DNA from: Rhododendron vialii
Taxonomy: Eukaryota > Streptophyta > Magnoliopsida > Ericales > Ericaceae
Length of the DNA: 64,000 nucleotides
Reading direction: 5' to 3'
Assembly (NCBI RefSeq): GCF_030253575.1
Contig: NC_080567.1
Location: 38,921,001 to 38,985,000, forward strand
Part shown: piece by piece, positions 43,828-60,493 of the stretch
Layout of the letters: every line of letters begins with the position of its first letter
Position numbering within the stretch: the stretch's first letter is position 1
The notes under the pieces: model-generated
Databases searched by the model: none
Told to the model about the DNA's origin: nothing
The model's input: the letters and a program-made list of their open reading frames with translations, nothing else
Made by a program: the position numbers and the translations under genes

Positions 43828-44640
43828 ACGTAGGTGGGAGGGAGACAGCATAAACATAGCTGATCAAAATATTACTAGGTCAAGATCGCAACGAGGTTGT
43901 CATCTGTTGATTCGACTCACTATGTTCGTTCACCCCATCCTATAGTTCTGAACCCACAGTTCCTGTGCAGTGAGTTACAGGAGAAGTGCCGATCCAAGCT
44001 TCAAAAAAGTGGTCACAATAGTTCTCGGTCTGAACCGACGACCAGAGAGAAAGAATCCCTAGTTTCTGGGATCTAGAAAACGAACCAGAATGGCTTGAGA
44101 ATGTAGGCTTCTACTCATCAATAGGTACTGAAGCCGGAGCCGATGAATGGAATGGTTGTAGTGGGGAAGACTCTTTATATAACATGGTTCTGACATCGAA
44201 TGATTCACCACAAGGTGCCTGAAACTCAATTTTACGGCAGAAGTACATCCAGATTGTCAAAGTTTCATTCTCCGGTGTCCAATTCGCTCGGTGATTTGAC
44301 TTTCGATTGAGGAACGGGGCTGCCCTAGTGGAGTAGTTCTTAATGATAGTCAAAATTGTCAGATGAATCAACTACTTCCTAGCCAAGAGGACTGCCCTCT
44401 CTCTATGTTTTGTCAAGTACCAATTACAATGAAGCTAATCAGCGACTAAACTGCTTCCAATGTGCAGATGCAGTACCAAAGATAATGTTGACTAGAAGAG
44501 CATTTTGGCTAAAACGCAAATGACACCCAGAAATATATGCTCAGAGATAGGCCTCTAATTTCGTCTGGAAACAATTGGTGATGAGCAAGGGACATGGTGT
44601 GAGGGACGTGTTGCGTAAACATAGCTGAAGAGATCAAGTT
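43828..44640 (+). repeat. Two inverted copies of the DUF241 upstream module
   Basis: At 43828-43880 and 44586-44640 the module occurs in the opposite orientation (GGTGGGAGGGAGACAGCATA, AACATAGCTGATC and GTAAACATAGCTGAAGAGAT). They would fit a plus-strand gene that is not there, so they may be relics of a lost inverted copy. The stretch between them (43881-44585) holds no recognised gene. Confidence 0.45.
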
Positions 44641-44907
44641 GGTTGTTTGTCGTCCCAATTGTAAATTCTTAATATGGATTCATCGAAAAAGCTAAGAAGA
44701 CTAAAAGATAATAATTTGCCGTCGAAGTTGTGCAAAAAGAAACTTGCCTTAATGCAATGAACATGTATTGTGGGCTTGCGGCTCTATAATACATTTGCAA
44801 TTGGGATGACAACTTCAACTCCCAACCCAGATTTTACAAACTCCGGGAGGTGTTTAACAGCATGTTTTAGTGAATCAATTTATTCATGATTAAATGGCTC
44901 GACATTC

Positions 44908-49404
<4,497 letters not shown>

Positions 49405-49458
49405 GGTCTCATTCACTGTCTCAGACTTGTCCTCTATAAGCAATAGGAAGTATTTAAG

Positions 49459-49527
49459 AGAGAGAGAGAGAGAGAGAGAGATATGGGGTGTTTTTCTTTG
49501 CTCTTGCTCTTGCTCTTGCTCTTGCTC
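49459..49527. repeat. GA and TTGCTC microsatellites in the BSK 5' region
   Basis: A GA run at 49459-49482 and about five copies of the hexamer CTCTTG at 49498-49527 lie 55-125 bases upstream of the BSK ATG, probably in the 5' leader. Confidence 0.85.
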
Positions 49528-49559
49528 AAATCTTTGTCTTTCTTCTCTCCAATAGTTCA

Positions 49560-50484
49560 CACACAGTGAGAACTGAGAATCTTTTCACTACAGTGAGTTG
49601 GGTTATACACCATGGAGGGTTATTAAGGGGTTTGTTTCTATTGACAAAAAAATTTATGTATTTTATCATATCGTTTTTATTAATAAAAAGTTATTAACAA
49701 AAATTCTTTTTGTTGCGGTAACTCTACTTACAAACTCATCAACAAGTTATTCACTACCGAAAATAACTTGACATTTATCAATAATTTATTTCAAACACCT
49801 AATAACTTCTCAACCACAAATAAAAATCTACAAATTTTTCACTACAAGAAATGCCCCTTAACTTATTAACTTATTACTATTGTCTTCACTTAAACAGTTT
49901 TTAACTTGCTCTCTGCTATAAATGGGTTGACAAGTTGCATTAGTTTATTTATTTCTTTTTTGAAGGGCTCATTAGTTTAAGGCTTTAAGTTAAGTAACAC
50001 ATGATTCTCTTGGAATGCAACCCCTTTGGAATCTTCATAAAATTGAGAAATAGCAGTAACATACTAGAAAAAGCATAAAATAAGTAAACTAGCGAGGAGA
50101 TTAACGCATTTTCACTAACAAAGATGTCCTTGTCCCACATACTGCTACTACTACTACTATATTAGGTAATTCCTGCAAGGCAACCTAAAGAAGAAGGGGA
50201 GGAGAGGTAAAAATAAGGAGCGATTCATTCACACACTAAAATCTTGTTGGAGAGAAATCCTAGATTCGGGGACTTGGAAGCGCACTTGTTGACCTCCCTC
50301 CTGGAGATGTGCTCGGTGGGCACTCTTATATGGTTTGGTTGGTCCCCATTTAGCTCATAAATAAATAAATCAAGCCTATAATAATACTCACTCTTAAAAT
50401 AAAGCCTCCCTGCTTTGTTACTAATAGTTAGTGCTATTTTAGTTATACTAAATTATTACTAGTATACTCTGACTATGATGCAAC
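49560..50484. other. BSK upstream spacer
   Basis: AT-rich, no gene seen. Confidence 0.4.
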
Positions 50485-51460
50485 CATAGTTGTAAAAAAT
50501 CTATGATACACGATACGTATCTTACGATTTGTATCGTCTCTTTCGGAGAACGATACGTATCCCATTATGTATCATTTTTGTATAAAAATCCCACGATACG
50601 ACCGCGTATCCAACGATTTATATGTGTATCCTAATTTTGTACGTATCCTAGATTACTTATTCGCAAAAAGTCGGACTTATTTCAAGATACAGAACCCTAA
50701 ATGCATTAATCTAAGTCGTTTGATCTAATTATGGCATCTTTCAAACCATTTGATAGAAATTCAACCTCAATGTAAATCTTGTATAAAAGAAAGAACCATA
50801 CTTCGATTATATTTTGTCTTACTTTTCTTTTCCTAACAAAGAGAACATAAAACCTTAATGCAATAGATCCCACTTGAGAGACTTGAAATTTTGCATCTTA
50901 ATTTTCTTTAATGTAAGCATAGTCTGTTAGTGTTATTAGGTGTATTTACTTCTTAATTATATTTTAATTATGATTAACTTTGTTGAAACATAAACTAAAT
51001 TTAGTATTTTGACAAAGCTTCAATTCACAAAACCCAAATATGATAGATATTATCGAAAAAGATATAAAATATCTAGTTTTTAGAAACTCTAAAATATCTA
51101 GTTCTAGAAACTCTTGAATATTCTTGTGAAATATCTAGAATTAGAATATTCTTGTGAAATATCTAGAATTAGAATATTCTTGTGAAATATGTAGAGTATT
51201 TTTTGTGAGAATTAATCTCATGTGTAATTATCTGGAATAGTACAAATAGGGATGGTTAGAAATTTTGAGTTCAAGTACAATACAAATATTCTCCTTCCCC
51301 ACTCATGTCTTTCTTCCTCTTCCAAAAATATTGTCCAATTACACAATAGAAACTCATACTCGTCCAGGAAACGTATCTCAAGATACACGATACGTATCTC
51401 GATATGAACTATACAAATGAAAAAACGATACATGATACATATCCCGATTTAAAAACATTA
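50485..51460. mobile_element. hAT-like non-autonomous element
   Basis: Bounded by the 8-bp direct repeat GATGCAAC (50477-50484 and 51461-51468), the size typical for hAT. The ends are weakly inverted (GTTGTAAAAAATC against, inverted, ATGTTTTTAAATC). Near both ends it carries the palindrome GATACGTATC (50512, 50552 and 51389) plus degenerate forms. A 28-bp unit is repeated three times at 51116-51199. No transposase coding. Confidence 0.6.
51116..51199. repeat. 28-bp tandem repeat, three copies
   Basis: Unit begins GAATATTCTTGTGAAATATC and ends TAGAATTA; it lies inside the hAT-like element. Confidence 0.85.
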
Positions 51461-51525
51461 GATGCAACAGATTTTGCAATGTGATTGGTTCAGTAGAAAG
51501 CCGTTAGAACCAATATGTAGTAGTA

Positions 51526-51796
51526 CTCCCTCCGTCCCTTTTTAAGTGTCCTGCTTCGTAATTCCAACTTATTAAAAAGGCATCATCATTATACATTTCA
51601 CATCAATTTTTTCCTCCACTTTTCCTACTTACCCATCATCATTACACTTTTACTCACTTACTTTTTAAAAAGAAATCTACTTTTAGGGATAAAATAGACA
51701 ATACACCAACTTTTACCCACTAATTTTACAAAATGGACACTTATTAAGGGACAGCTCAAAATAAAATACTGAACTCTAAAAAAGGGACGAAGGGAG
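51526..51796. mobile_element. Stowaway MITE
   Basis: 271 bp flanked by TA (51524-51525 and 51797-51798), with CTCCCTCCGTCCC at the left and GGGACGAAGGGAG at the right. These are the standard ends of plant Tc1/mariner-derived Stowaway MITEs. Confidence 0.88.
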
Positions 51797-51798
51797 TA

Positions 51799-53636
51799 GT
51801 AAGATTCCTATTTATCATTGGATACTGCGGCATAATGTGGTTATGTTTGGTACGGAGTACTATATCTTTGCACAAGTAAACTGATTGGAGGCTAGTAATA
51901 ATAATCTTCAAAAGATGGAGTACTATTTGGATTCACAAAAAGTAATCATAACATCCAACAAGTACCAGATTGGACTAGGACAGCTACTATTTGGAGCCAA
52001 GGATAAGGCCAAATGTAATCTCATCTCATCTACTGCTCCATAAGAGCCAAAATCTCAGGAAAATAGTTACCATTTACTAATAAGTATATTTTGAAGCTGC
52101 TATAAAAAAAGTTACCCTTTACTATATTATCAAGCTGCTATCAAAGTTTTGAGCACAATATTTCCGGCGTATGTACGTGACATGATAACAATATTTACGT
52201 ATCTTGAAAATAGCCAAGTGCATTTATTGTTGTTTTCGTACCTACTTAATTAGGAGTATTATCCTTGTGATCAATTTCCATGGAGCCATTTGAGGATAAA
52301 AGGAGAAAAAGATGCCCACTCTTCCCACTCACAACCTTGAATTGGTGAAGGGCAAGGGTGCATTTGGTTCCAACAACCAAATGCGCCTTGCTCCAGCCGA
52401 ACGATTAAGTTTGGAAAACGTAACAATCCTAGCTTATGTATGAGACGACTCAATCTTGATCGAGCGGACCAAGAGCCGGTCTCGAGTAGCTTGAGTTTCT
52501 TTGTACATCATAAGTTTAACAAGCCTTGTACTCGTTCGAGTTTGGCTTGAAAGCTTAACGAGCTTCAAAAAATAGTTCAAGCTTAATTCATTTATGTAAG
52601 AAAATCAATCTTGAACGAGCTTTCAACGGACAAGCACAAGCTCGAACCCAAGAAGCTTGGCTCATTCATCACCCCTACGTAGTTATCTATGTGACCTCTT
52701 TGATCTCACACTAGAGTCTATTGTTTGAATAGGATTCCCTATCCCGTAAATGGAGGATTACTCACAGGTGATATTGGGATAAGATGGACACTTCGACAAC
52801 GATACAAGCGTGCAATAATTTCACCTCCATTCGTTCTATCACAAACCGGGAATAACATCACTTGATATATATTTGATATCGGAGTAAAGTCGAAATCCAT
52901 GTAAAGTCCAACACCGCTTGATATAGATTGGTTATCTTAAATGCCTCTGTAATACTATAAAGAAATCCTGTACAATAATCTACTTTCATTTACTAAAGAA
53001 TTTCTATTTCATATGACCTAATGTTTGGGCATTTCCCATGATAAGTAACTAAAGACCCCAAAACCCAGAGCTTTTATATTCCACCACCAAGCCATTCTTA
53101 TGCAGAAATTGAGGGCCAATATACCTACCCAAGGGACTCTAAGACAACATGGACCAGCTGATCTTCATTCCTGGATGGATGTCCTGAACCACTTTATGCG
53201 CAAAACTGGTTGCATTGCCAAGGATCACCGAATTAGATAGCAAATTGGCAACAATGTTTCATATGCCAAACACGGCCATTTTATCTCCCGTGGATTGCAA
53301 ATGCACTACAGCTTTTGCATACCCATCTCGGTAACTTGTATAACATCTGCAGGAAGTTTAGACCACAAAACTTTATTATCATCCATAATGCATAGGCCAT
53401 TCTCCATAGAGACAAGCGCCAATGCAGAGCAGATGTTAGTTGTACCGTAACACCAAGGTCTAGCTCTGGCCTAAAGGCCTAACAGTACACAAATTGGGTA
53501 AATCAGCAAGGAACCATTCCATTGCTGAACCACAGCAAGGATTACAGCTTTTAGAACTTTACTCATAACAGGACTGCCCGCTGCACACAATCACCTGGTC
53601 AAAAGAGAGAATGCAGTTCCAAATCATACTGACACC
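51799..53636. other. Intergenic, no gene seen
   Basis: Spacer between the MITEs and the DUF630/DUF632 gene. The part at 52440-52680 is rich in TCGAG/CTTGA phrases and ends TCACCCCTACG, which may be a decayed transposon. The last few hundred bases are probably 3' UTR of the neighbouring gene. Confidence 0.35.
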
Positions 53637-56600
53637 CTATGAAACTTCCTCACTCCCACGACCAAGTCTATCCCGTCTATCCTCTTCAATGCGTTTCAAC
53701 AACTCATCATATGACCTCAAGGAGTTTTCCATGAACCCATCCATGGCCTCAAAAGTACGTAGCAGACTCACCTGCAAACTACCAGTTTTGCTGGTGTCAC
53801 TCTGATAAACAGCACGTCCGCTTAATGAAATACCGTTGCCATCCCCATAAACAAGAACTATCCTTTTGTCCAATGCCTGAATCTCCTTCTGTATCTTCTG
53901 GTCCTCCCTCTCCAACTTCTTCACTTTCCTCTCCATGTCCTTGTTTGCCATCCCCCTATGCTGCATCTCAAGCTTATCCCGCTCCCACAGCTGAAGCACG
54001 TTTGTGGCAAAATCTCGCATAGATTCAACGACTTCCTTCTCAGAAATTCTCTCCATTGCTTGTGACCACTGATTACAGATTACAAACACAGGAGGTGCAC
54101 CTATTCTGCTAGGAGAGAAGGGAATAATGCCATCAGGTGTTTCTTCAGGTACATATAAAAGGCATTTTAGTAGCCAGCTATTTAGTGCTTGGACAAAACC
54201 CTTCTGAGCACCAACCCAGTAGAAGAATACTGAAGTCCAATTAAGTAGCTCGTGTTCAAGCTGCAACGTGGCTTCAAGATGTGCATCACTTAGATATTTC
54301 TGCAATGCAACAGCATCCAACCGTTTAGCTTGTCCAATAGCTTGGCATTGACTACGATGACATTGAAGCATAGACTTCCACATTCTGGTTAACCTGTTCA
54401 TTCAGCAAAATCCAGATATCCAACCCTTGAAATGATTGTGGAGCATAAAAAGATACACATAATGATAATAGACAGGCCCCCAACAAGGAGGAAAACAAAA
54501 GAGGAAGAATATCACTAATGAAGCAAATCTATTTTCTAGAAGGTGAAATAACACTCATGCACGCAAGAAATTCCTTGAAACATAAAAGTAACAGAAAAAA
54601 AAAAAGCAATCAAGAGGACAAGATTGAGCCCAGCCCAGGGAGGGAGCTGGAAACAAATGAAAAGTAACAAACAACCCAAAAACTGTAAGCAAATGCCAAA
54701 TAGTAAGCTTCCTATAATACTTGGAAGCTATGATGCACCGACACGGACACGGACACCGAAACCGACACCGGGACATGGGAATTCTAAAAAAATGGGGACA
54801 CAGACACGGCGGGAGACACGCCACGTGTATATTTATTTATTTATATAAATTAATAAATAATTATAGTTTAGCACCCAGAAATTTTAAAAATATTATAATT
54901 TGGCCCCAATTTTTTTTAAAATTACAGTTTGACCCCCAATTTTTTTTAAAATTACAATTTGGCCCCCCAATTTTTTTTAAAAAAATTGCAGTTTGGCCCC
55001 TACCATGTCCCCATCGGTGTCCCAGCCGTGTCCCCGTGAAAAATTCAAATTAAATTATGGGACACGCCACGTGGCGTGTCCCGTACGTGTCCCCGCGGTG
55101 TCCCCGTGTCCGACACTGCGATACCTCGACCTCTAGAGGTGTCGGTGCTTCATAGCTTGGAAGCCATTCAGGAATCAGGAGTGTTATTCTTTATGGTGAC
55201 GCCGCACAAAAAAATAAATGCAAAATGCTTGCGAGGAGAACATAAAAAACTACTAATAGAATCACATACCCCTGAATGAATTCATTCAATTGTGGCCACA
55301 ACTCTTCATCCCTCAACTTATTAACCTTCACAGAAATCTTATCAACAACCTGAATCGAAATTCTTATTTTGGTGGAAAGGCTCCTCACTAGAGTTCGTGT
55401 TGCATCAATTTTATGAGCCTCAGCACCTTTTTCATCCAAACGCTTCAGCTTATGGCACTTCTTTTCATGGAGCACCCTCAATTTCTCCTCAACCTGTGAA
55501 ACCATTCCAAAATGAGATGCAAGGGAGGAGAGACTGATGTTTGAAGCACATTTAAAAGCTTCATCTGCACTTGCTTAAGACATGGCATTTTGATGCATTA
55601 ATATGGGCATGATTATCCGCTTATACTAATACTCTAGGCCAATCCTCTGTTGGTAGCACATATATAGGGGCCACTATGAACAGCTGGTCCTGCCAAATGC
55701 CAATGCTGGGTATTGGGAGGAGTGGGCTGGATCCATACCTAAAAACTGAGCATCGGCATTATTTTGCATGAAATGTCATCAATTGGCGACACTATGTACA
55801 TGCAAAGTATCTACTAGCATTCTAAGTTGGATAAAATCGCCTCCTCAATCTGGAGAAGAAAAGTATTAATCTGGAGTCGAAAAGTATCACATATATAAAA
55901 ATATAAATCTGACTAGGTCAAGCCATTTCCAAATTGCATATAAACTGCAAGTGCCCACCTGGAAATATTTACAAGGTTGAGAGATTTTGGATTCTACTCC
56001 TCAAAGGCATTAAACTAAAGGAACACTTAAAATGAGGAAGATAATAACAGAAATCAACACACCATAACTTCGTCATATAGTTTTTTCTCCCAAAGGTGCA
56101 GCTTTTGTAGCGTAGAAGAAAGATTCCCAGATCCTATCAACCTTTCTTCATCAATTTCCAAAAAAGCAGGATCAGCCTTGTCAATAGAGGATGACTCGCC
56201 AATTTCAGAAGTAGAAGGGTGTGATGACGCTACTGGCGATGAAGGTGCAACTGCATGCAACATCTTCGAGGAAACTGATTCACACAAGTCCATCAAGTTG
56301 AATGTTTAAGGGCAAATGAATGAAACAACATTCAATCATAATAGGCAACTAAGCCATCTCTCTCACTTCACTTGACAAAAAAAGATAATTAACTATGTTA
56401 CATTACACAGAAAATAAAGATTCAAATTTTTCTTTCTTTCTCTCTTTTATCTTTATTATTATATAAATATGTACAATCCTATCGACAATTCCATTTAGAT
56501 AAAGTCAGGTCCGGAAACATCCAACATAAACAAAATTAAAGAAGAATTCTTTGCTTTGATTTTGTGTCGGAAGGCATCAATTCAATTAGTAAATTCAAGA

Positions 56601-57955
56601 TCAAAGCAAGAATATGTCATCTACTATTTCGTCACTAAAAAACCAATCAAAAACCAAGTTTCCCAAAAGTTTACTGGGTTATCTGCTTTCTTACCTTGAT
56701 AGGCAGAATTTTTCTTATGAGAAAATTTCCCAACCTCAAGCATCTTTGCAACCTCATTGCCTGACTCGGAAGCTCGCTCGAATTGAACCTGGATTTCCCT
56801 CACAACTTCGGAGTCGTCCTGAGCCTTGAAAGCAGCCACATTACCGCGATCCCCTGACCTCCCCTCCTCATTATCGACAACTCTCTTGTCCACCATATGA
56901 ACCTCATACTCCCCTGTATCATTTTCCGCTGAAACATCCGGCCTCGTTCGGTAAAGTGAATCCGAATCCCTTTCCTCCGCCACCCCTTTTGCATAATTTC
57001 TACTACTATCAACAAATTTCCGCTCCACCTGTACCTCCTTCACCACTTCCTCCTGCTGAAAATCCTCATCTTCCAAATCAGGAATCCCTTCCTCTTCCCT
57101 CAACTCCTTCAACCCGCGACTCGAGGTCTGCACATGATAATACTTCTCTAAACTCTCAAAAGGGTTCAAGAAATCCCAACCAGAGTTCCTCGGCGGGGAT
57201 GGCGGTGGCGGAGGAGGTTTTTTCGAAGTTGAAGCCTCCCCCACTTCTACTGGCCCCACCGGAGCCGGCGGCGCGTAGGAAGAACCATAAGAAGGCGGCG
57301 GTGAACCGAAGAAGCCATTAACCCCGGGCCCACTTCCGTAATAACCGTAGCTAGAATAAGAACTATTAGGGTTTTCATTAGGAGGATAGTACGAAGAAGA
57401 CGACTCGCCCATGTACACAGTCTCTGCGCTCACCGGTCGTTGCTCGTACGACACAGACGGCGTCGCTTTATTCTTCATGTAATTCATGTTGATATTCATA
57501 CCCATAAAGTCTCCTACTTGATACGAACTTAGTGGTTGGTGGTCTGAATAATTTATATGTAAAGGGGAATTGTTACCAGAGTGGTGGTGGAGAGGAGAAT
57601 CGGAGCCCGAATCGTCTGAATCGGAATTGTGGAAGTGAAGGTGGGAGCCGGAGTTGGAGTGCGAGTGATGATGATGAATAGCCGTATTACGGTAGGGTGG
57701 GGAGTCGTTTTTTTCTTTTCTTTGAGGGGGGAGATTGATAACCGGGGACGGAAGGGGGGCCGTGGAATTGAGGAGGTCCTGGTGATCGAAGAAGCGGAGC
57801 AAGGAGAGACCGACGCCTTTAAGGGAGTGGAGATAGGAGAGGTGGGCTTGGGAGAGGGCGTGGCGGTGGTGGATAGCGTCGTGGAGGAAGGCACAGCGGT
57901 CACGGCAGAGGGCCACCGCTGGAAGGTCGTCAACCTTAGAGCTTGAACAACCCAT
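53637..57955 (-). CDS. DUF630/DUF632 protein (REL2/NRG2-like), four exons
   Basis: Exons 57955-56695, 56274-56063, 55493-55270 and 54393-53637 join in frame to 817 residues. MGCSSSKVDDLPAVALCRDR is the DUF630 N-terminus (about 1-60) with a myristoylation-type MGCS start. A long low-complexity part follows, rich in His, Ser, Pro and Tyr. DUF632 starts near 384 (REIQVQFERASESGNEVAKM) and runs on with LHLWEKKLYDEV, EKLRVLHEKKCHKLKRLDEK, ELWPQLNEFIQGLTRMWKSM and LNSWLLKCL. A charged coiled-coil segment lies at about 700-740. Known relatives are rice REL2 (leaf shape) and Arabidopsis NRG2 (nitrate signalling); which role applies here is unknown. Older annotations call such proteins bZIP-like without a basic region. 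Intron 3 holds a MITE. Confidence 0.93.
54729..55155. mobile_element. MULE-type MITE in intron 3 of the DUF630/DUF632 gene
   Basis: Flanked by a perfect 9-bp repeat CTTGGAAGC (54720-54728 and 55156-55164), the Mutator hallmark. The left end is TATGATGCACCGACACGG; the right end, inverted, is TATGAAGCACCGACACC. Tandem CGGACACGGACAC-type phrases lie inside both ends and poly-T/CCCC-rich repeats in the middle. No coding. Confidence 0.8.
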
Positions 57956-58081
57956 TTGTTGTTCTGTGAGTATATGGGGTTATTACTTGAGAAATTGAGG
58001 GGACTTTACCGTTAGGTGGGGGTGAGAGATTATCGGGAGATCAAACTAGACATGACCTTGAAACTAGGATTGGAAGTGAGC

Positions 58082-58108
58082 CAGAGAGAGAGAGAGAGAG
58101 AGAGAGAA
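58082..58108. repeat. GA microsatellite upstream of the DUF630/DUF632 gene
   Basis: About 13 GA units, some 130 bases upstream of the ATG at 57955, probably in the 5' leader or core promoter. A second GA run lies at 58275-58293. Confidence 0.85.
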
Positions 58109-58452
58109 GGGTGCAGAGCAGAAAGGGGGTCGGCGAATCGTCGGTGTGGAGTAGTATAGTACAGTATTTTTTAGTAATATGTGTGGACGTGTGTGTCTAC
58201 TGCTGCATAGTTTTGGAGTGGAGTGGGGGGTGGAATTTTGACATTTCACCGGATGTACTAGTTTGTGATTGGTGGGAGAGAGAGAGAGAGAGAGTAGTAT
58301 TTTGTTTGTTTTTTATACAGGTGAGGAGAGGAGAGGAGAGGAGACGACTCCACTCCACCTCTTGTACTTCTTCTTCTCCGACTCGAGTCTTTGGCAATTC
58401 CACCCACGGTGGAACTTTGACGCGTGTTGTGCTGCCCATGTTTCTTTTTTGC

Positions 58453-59157
58453 TTTTATCTCCTTAACTATTTAAAATATTTCTATTTCGTCCCTTAATTA
58501 TGAAGACCGCTAGATTTGTACCTAAACTTTTCGATTTCAATCTATTTGGTCTAATCTTAACCGCGGCATAAAAACTTTTACACGGAAATAAGTAGGTAAA
58601 TTTGACCATCACGCAGCATCCTTCCCTCAAGTTAATGACAAAATTGTCATTTTCACCCCTACACCCATCTGGCGGCAACTTAAGATTGCTTTTCGGAGAG
58701 GGGATCGGAATAGAATACTGAGAAATAAACTCACATAATATAAGTATTGAATATTTATGAAAGTGAAAAATATAATCACCAATCAAAGAAAATATCAATG
58801 AATAAGAAAGTAGGCTCCATGAATTGGACTAGTATCAATGAATAAGAAAGTGGGTAAATGTTCCACTATGTTAAGGTAGTTGAACAAAATTGAACTCAAT
58901 AAGGGACAAATGAGTTTCACGAAGGGACAAAAGAGCTGCACGCATGAAGGGCAGATGACTTTAGTTGATGAATGACACTTTTGTCCTTAAATTGGGGGAG
59001 GATGGCACTCACATGATCCATTTTTCGTAAAAGAGTTGTGTTGCCCTCATTTATTAGACCAAATAGATTGAGATTAAAAAAAGGTTAGGTATGAAGAAGG
59101 CGGGTTTCATAATTTAGGGACGAAGTAGAAAAACTTTGGATAGTTTAGGGAATAAAA
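58453..59157. mobile_element. Element with about 103-bp inverted arms
   Basis: Left arm 58453-58555 and right arm 59053-59157 are inverted copies, roughly 75-80% alike by eye (ATTAGACCAAATAGATTGA, TTAGGGACGAA-TAGAAA). The middle contains a direct repeat of TATCAATGAATAAGAAAGT (58794 and 58834). No TSD or coding capacity was recognised. Confidence 0.65.
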
Positions 59158-59914
59158 TTGAAATTAACTCTAAAAAATTTTACTTTGCTTTGGGCGTTTA
59201 CTGGTTAGAAAAGACCGGGCAAAAAAGTTGCTTATTTGAATTGACTTAAAAAAAAATATATATCTCGGTTATTTTTATTTTTTTTGGAAGAGCAAGAAAT
59301 GCATATATAATTAAACAGTTTACAATAGAATCAACCGAATATGACTCTACAAAAGGTAATTGAAAGTATCGCTAGCACTATTGCAAAAAAAAAAAGAAAG
59401 AAAACTGAAATCCTGTAACTGCTGGTTGCATGGATCCCAGTTGTTTGAATGACTGTTTTTGCCCTTTCATGTTTTATTCTTTAAGAGAATGTTAACGTCT
59501 AATAAGTTGGATTAATAGAAATATATACTTGCATATATGGTTGTTGTTGTAGGGAAAATTCCTTGGACTTGCTAAATGGCTTTTGTTGCTAAGCCAAACA
59601 AGTGAGCTGTAGCAGTTTTTGCTATTACAAACGAAGCTAGAGTCTCGATCTGGACTTGTGTTCAAGTTAAATTCCAGTGATCGAGACCTTGGTCTTTTTC
59701 AAAACAAAAGAAATATTATCCAAACCATGCATCAACTAGTATATAATTTCATCTTCTTAAGAATGTATATCGATCTAACATTTACAATAGCTATTAACGT
59801 TTTATTTTACTCTAAGAAGCTCGAACATGATACCTTGACAATTGAGATATCCATAGTTTTAACCAAATGGGATCTATAGTTTTAACTATTGTAAATTTAC
59901 TGTATTTTTTTTGA
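59158..59914. other. Intergenic, no gene seen
   Basis: AT-rich spacer; an open frame at 59619-59879 matches no family known to me. Confidence 0.35.
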
Positions 59915-60060
59915 CAACCACTACTTTGTGTAGTTGGTCAGTCATTGCTTTCCCTTTGTAGAAGGTCTTGGGCTCGAGCCCCACTGAGAGCAGGCCCCCT
60001 TTAGGGGATCAGGGCTATGGATAGGGGATCAGGGCTATGGATAGTTTCTGGTCTTCCTGT
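59915..60060 (+). mobile_element. SINE-like element, tRNA-derived
   Basis: A-box-like TGTAGTTGGTCAGT at 59929-59942 and B-box-like GGCTCGAGCCC at 59971-59981, spaced as in a tRNA promoter. The 21-bp phrase GGGGATCAGGGCTATGGATA is present twice in tandem at 60004-60044. Ends and target duplication were not defined. Confidence 0.45.
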
Positions 60061-60071
60061 GCTAACTCTAA

Positions 60072-60490
60072 GAGCATCCCCATTGTAATAAGCAAATTTG
60101 TATGGATAAGCAAATTTAACAACAATACTAAAAAAACACCTCACATTGTAATAAGCAAAGTTACAAGTCTTTTAGCAAATAACCAAATTCTACCCATTCC
60201 ATAACCAAACTTAACAACTTTTACCAATAACCAAAACTCAATAACCAAATTCAAAACTAAAAAATTAAAAAACACCCCACGTTTTTGGTGTGGTCGGGTG
60301 CGTGATTGGAACTCGTTTGCAATTGGACATAGGTGCATTGCATATTGTGGGGTTTTTTTTTTATAGGAATGCAAAAATAACCAATGTGGAGATAAAGTTT
60401 GTTAAGTTTGATTATGAACTAAATGGATAATCAAATGCAGACGTAGCACATTTTGATTATCGATTTTGATTATTCCCATTGCGGATGCTC
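60072..60490. mobile_element. Tourist-like MITE
   Basis: 419 bp flanked by TAA (60069-60071 and 60491-60493). The ends are GAGCATCCCCATTG and, inverted, GAGCATCCGCAATGG. These are standard PIF/Harbinger-derived features. Interior AT-rich with AAGCAAATT/AACCAAA phrases and no coding. Confidence 0.82.
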
Positions 60491-60493
60491 TAA

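Noticed and set aside
59929-59981. Functional tRNA gene
   Set aside because: A- and B-box-like motifs are present but the sequence does not fold as a complete tRNA with acceptor stem; it is better explained as a SINE-like element.
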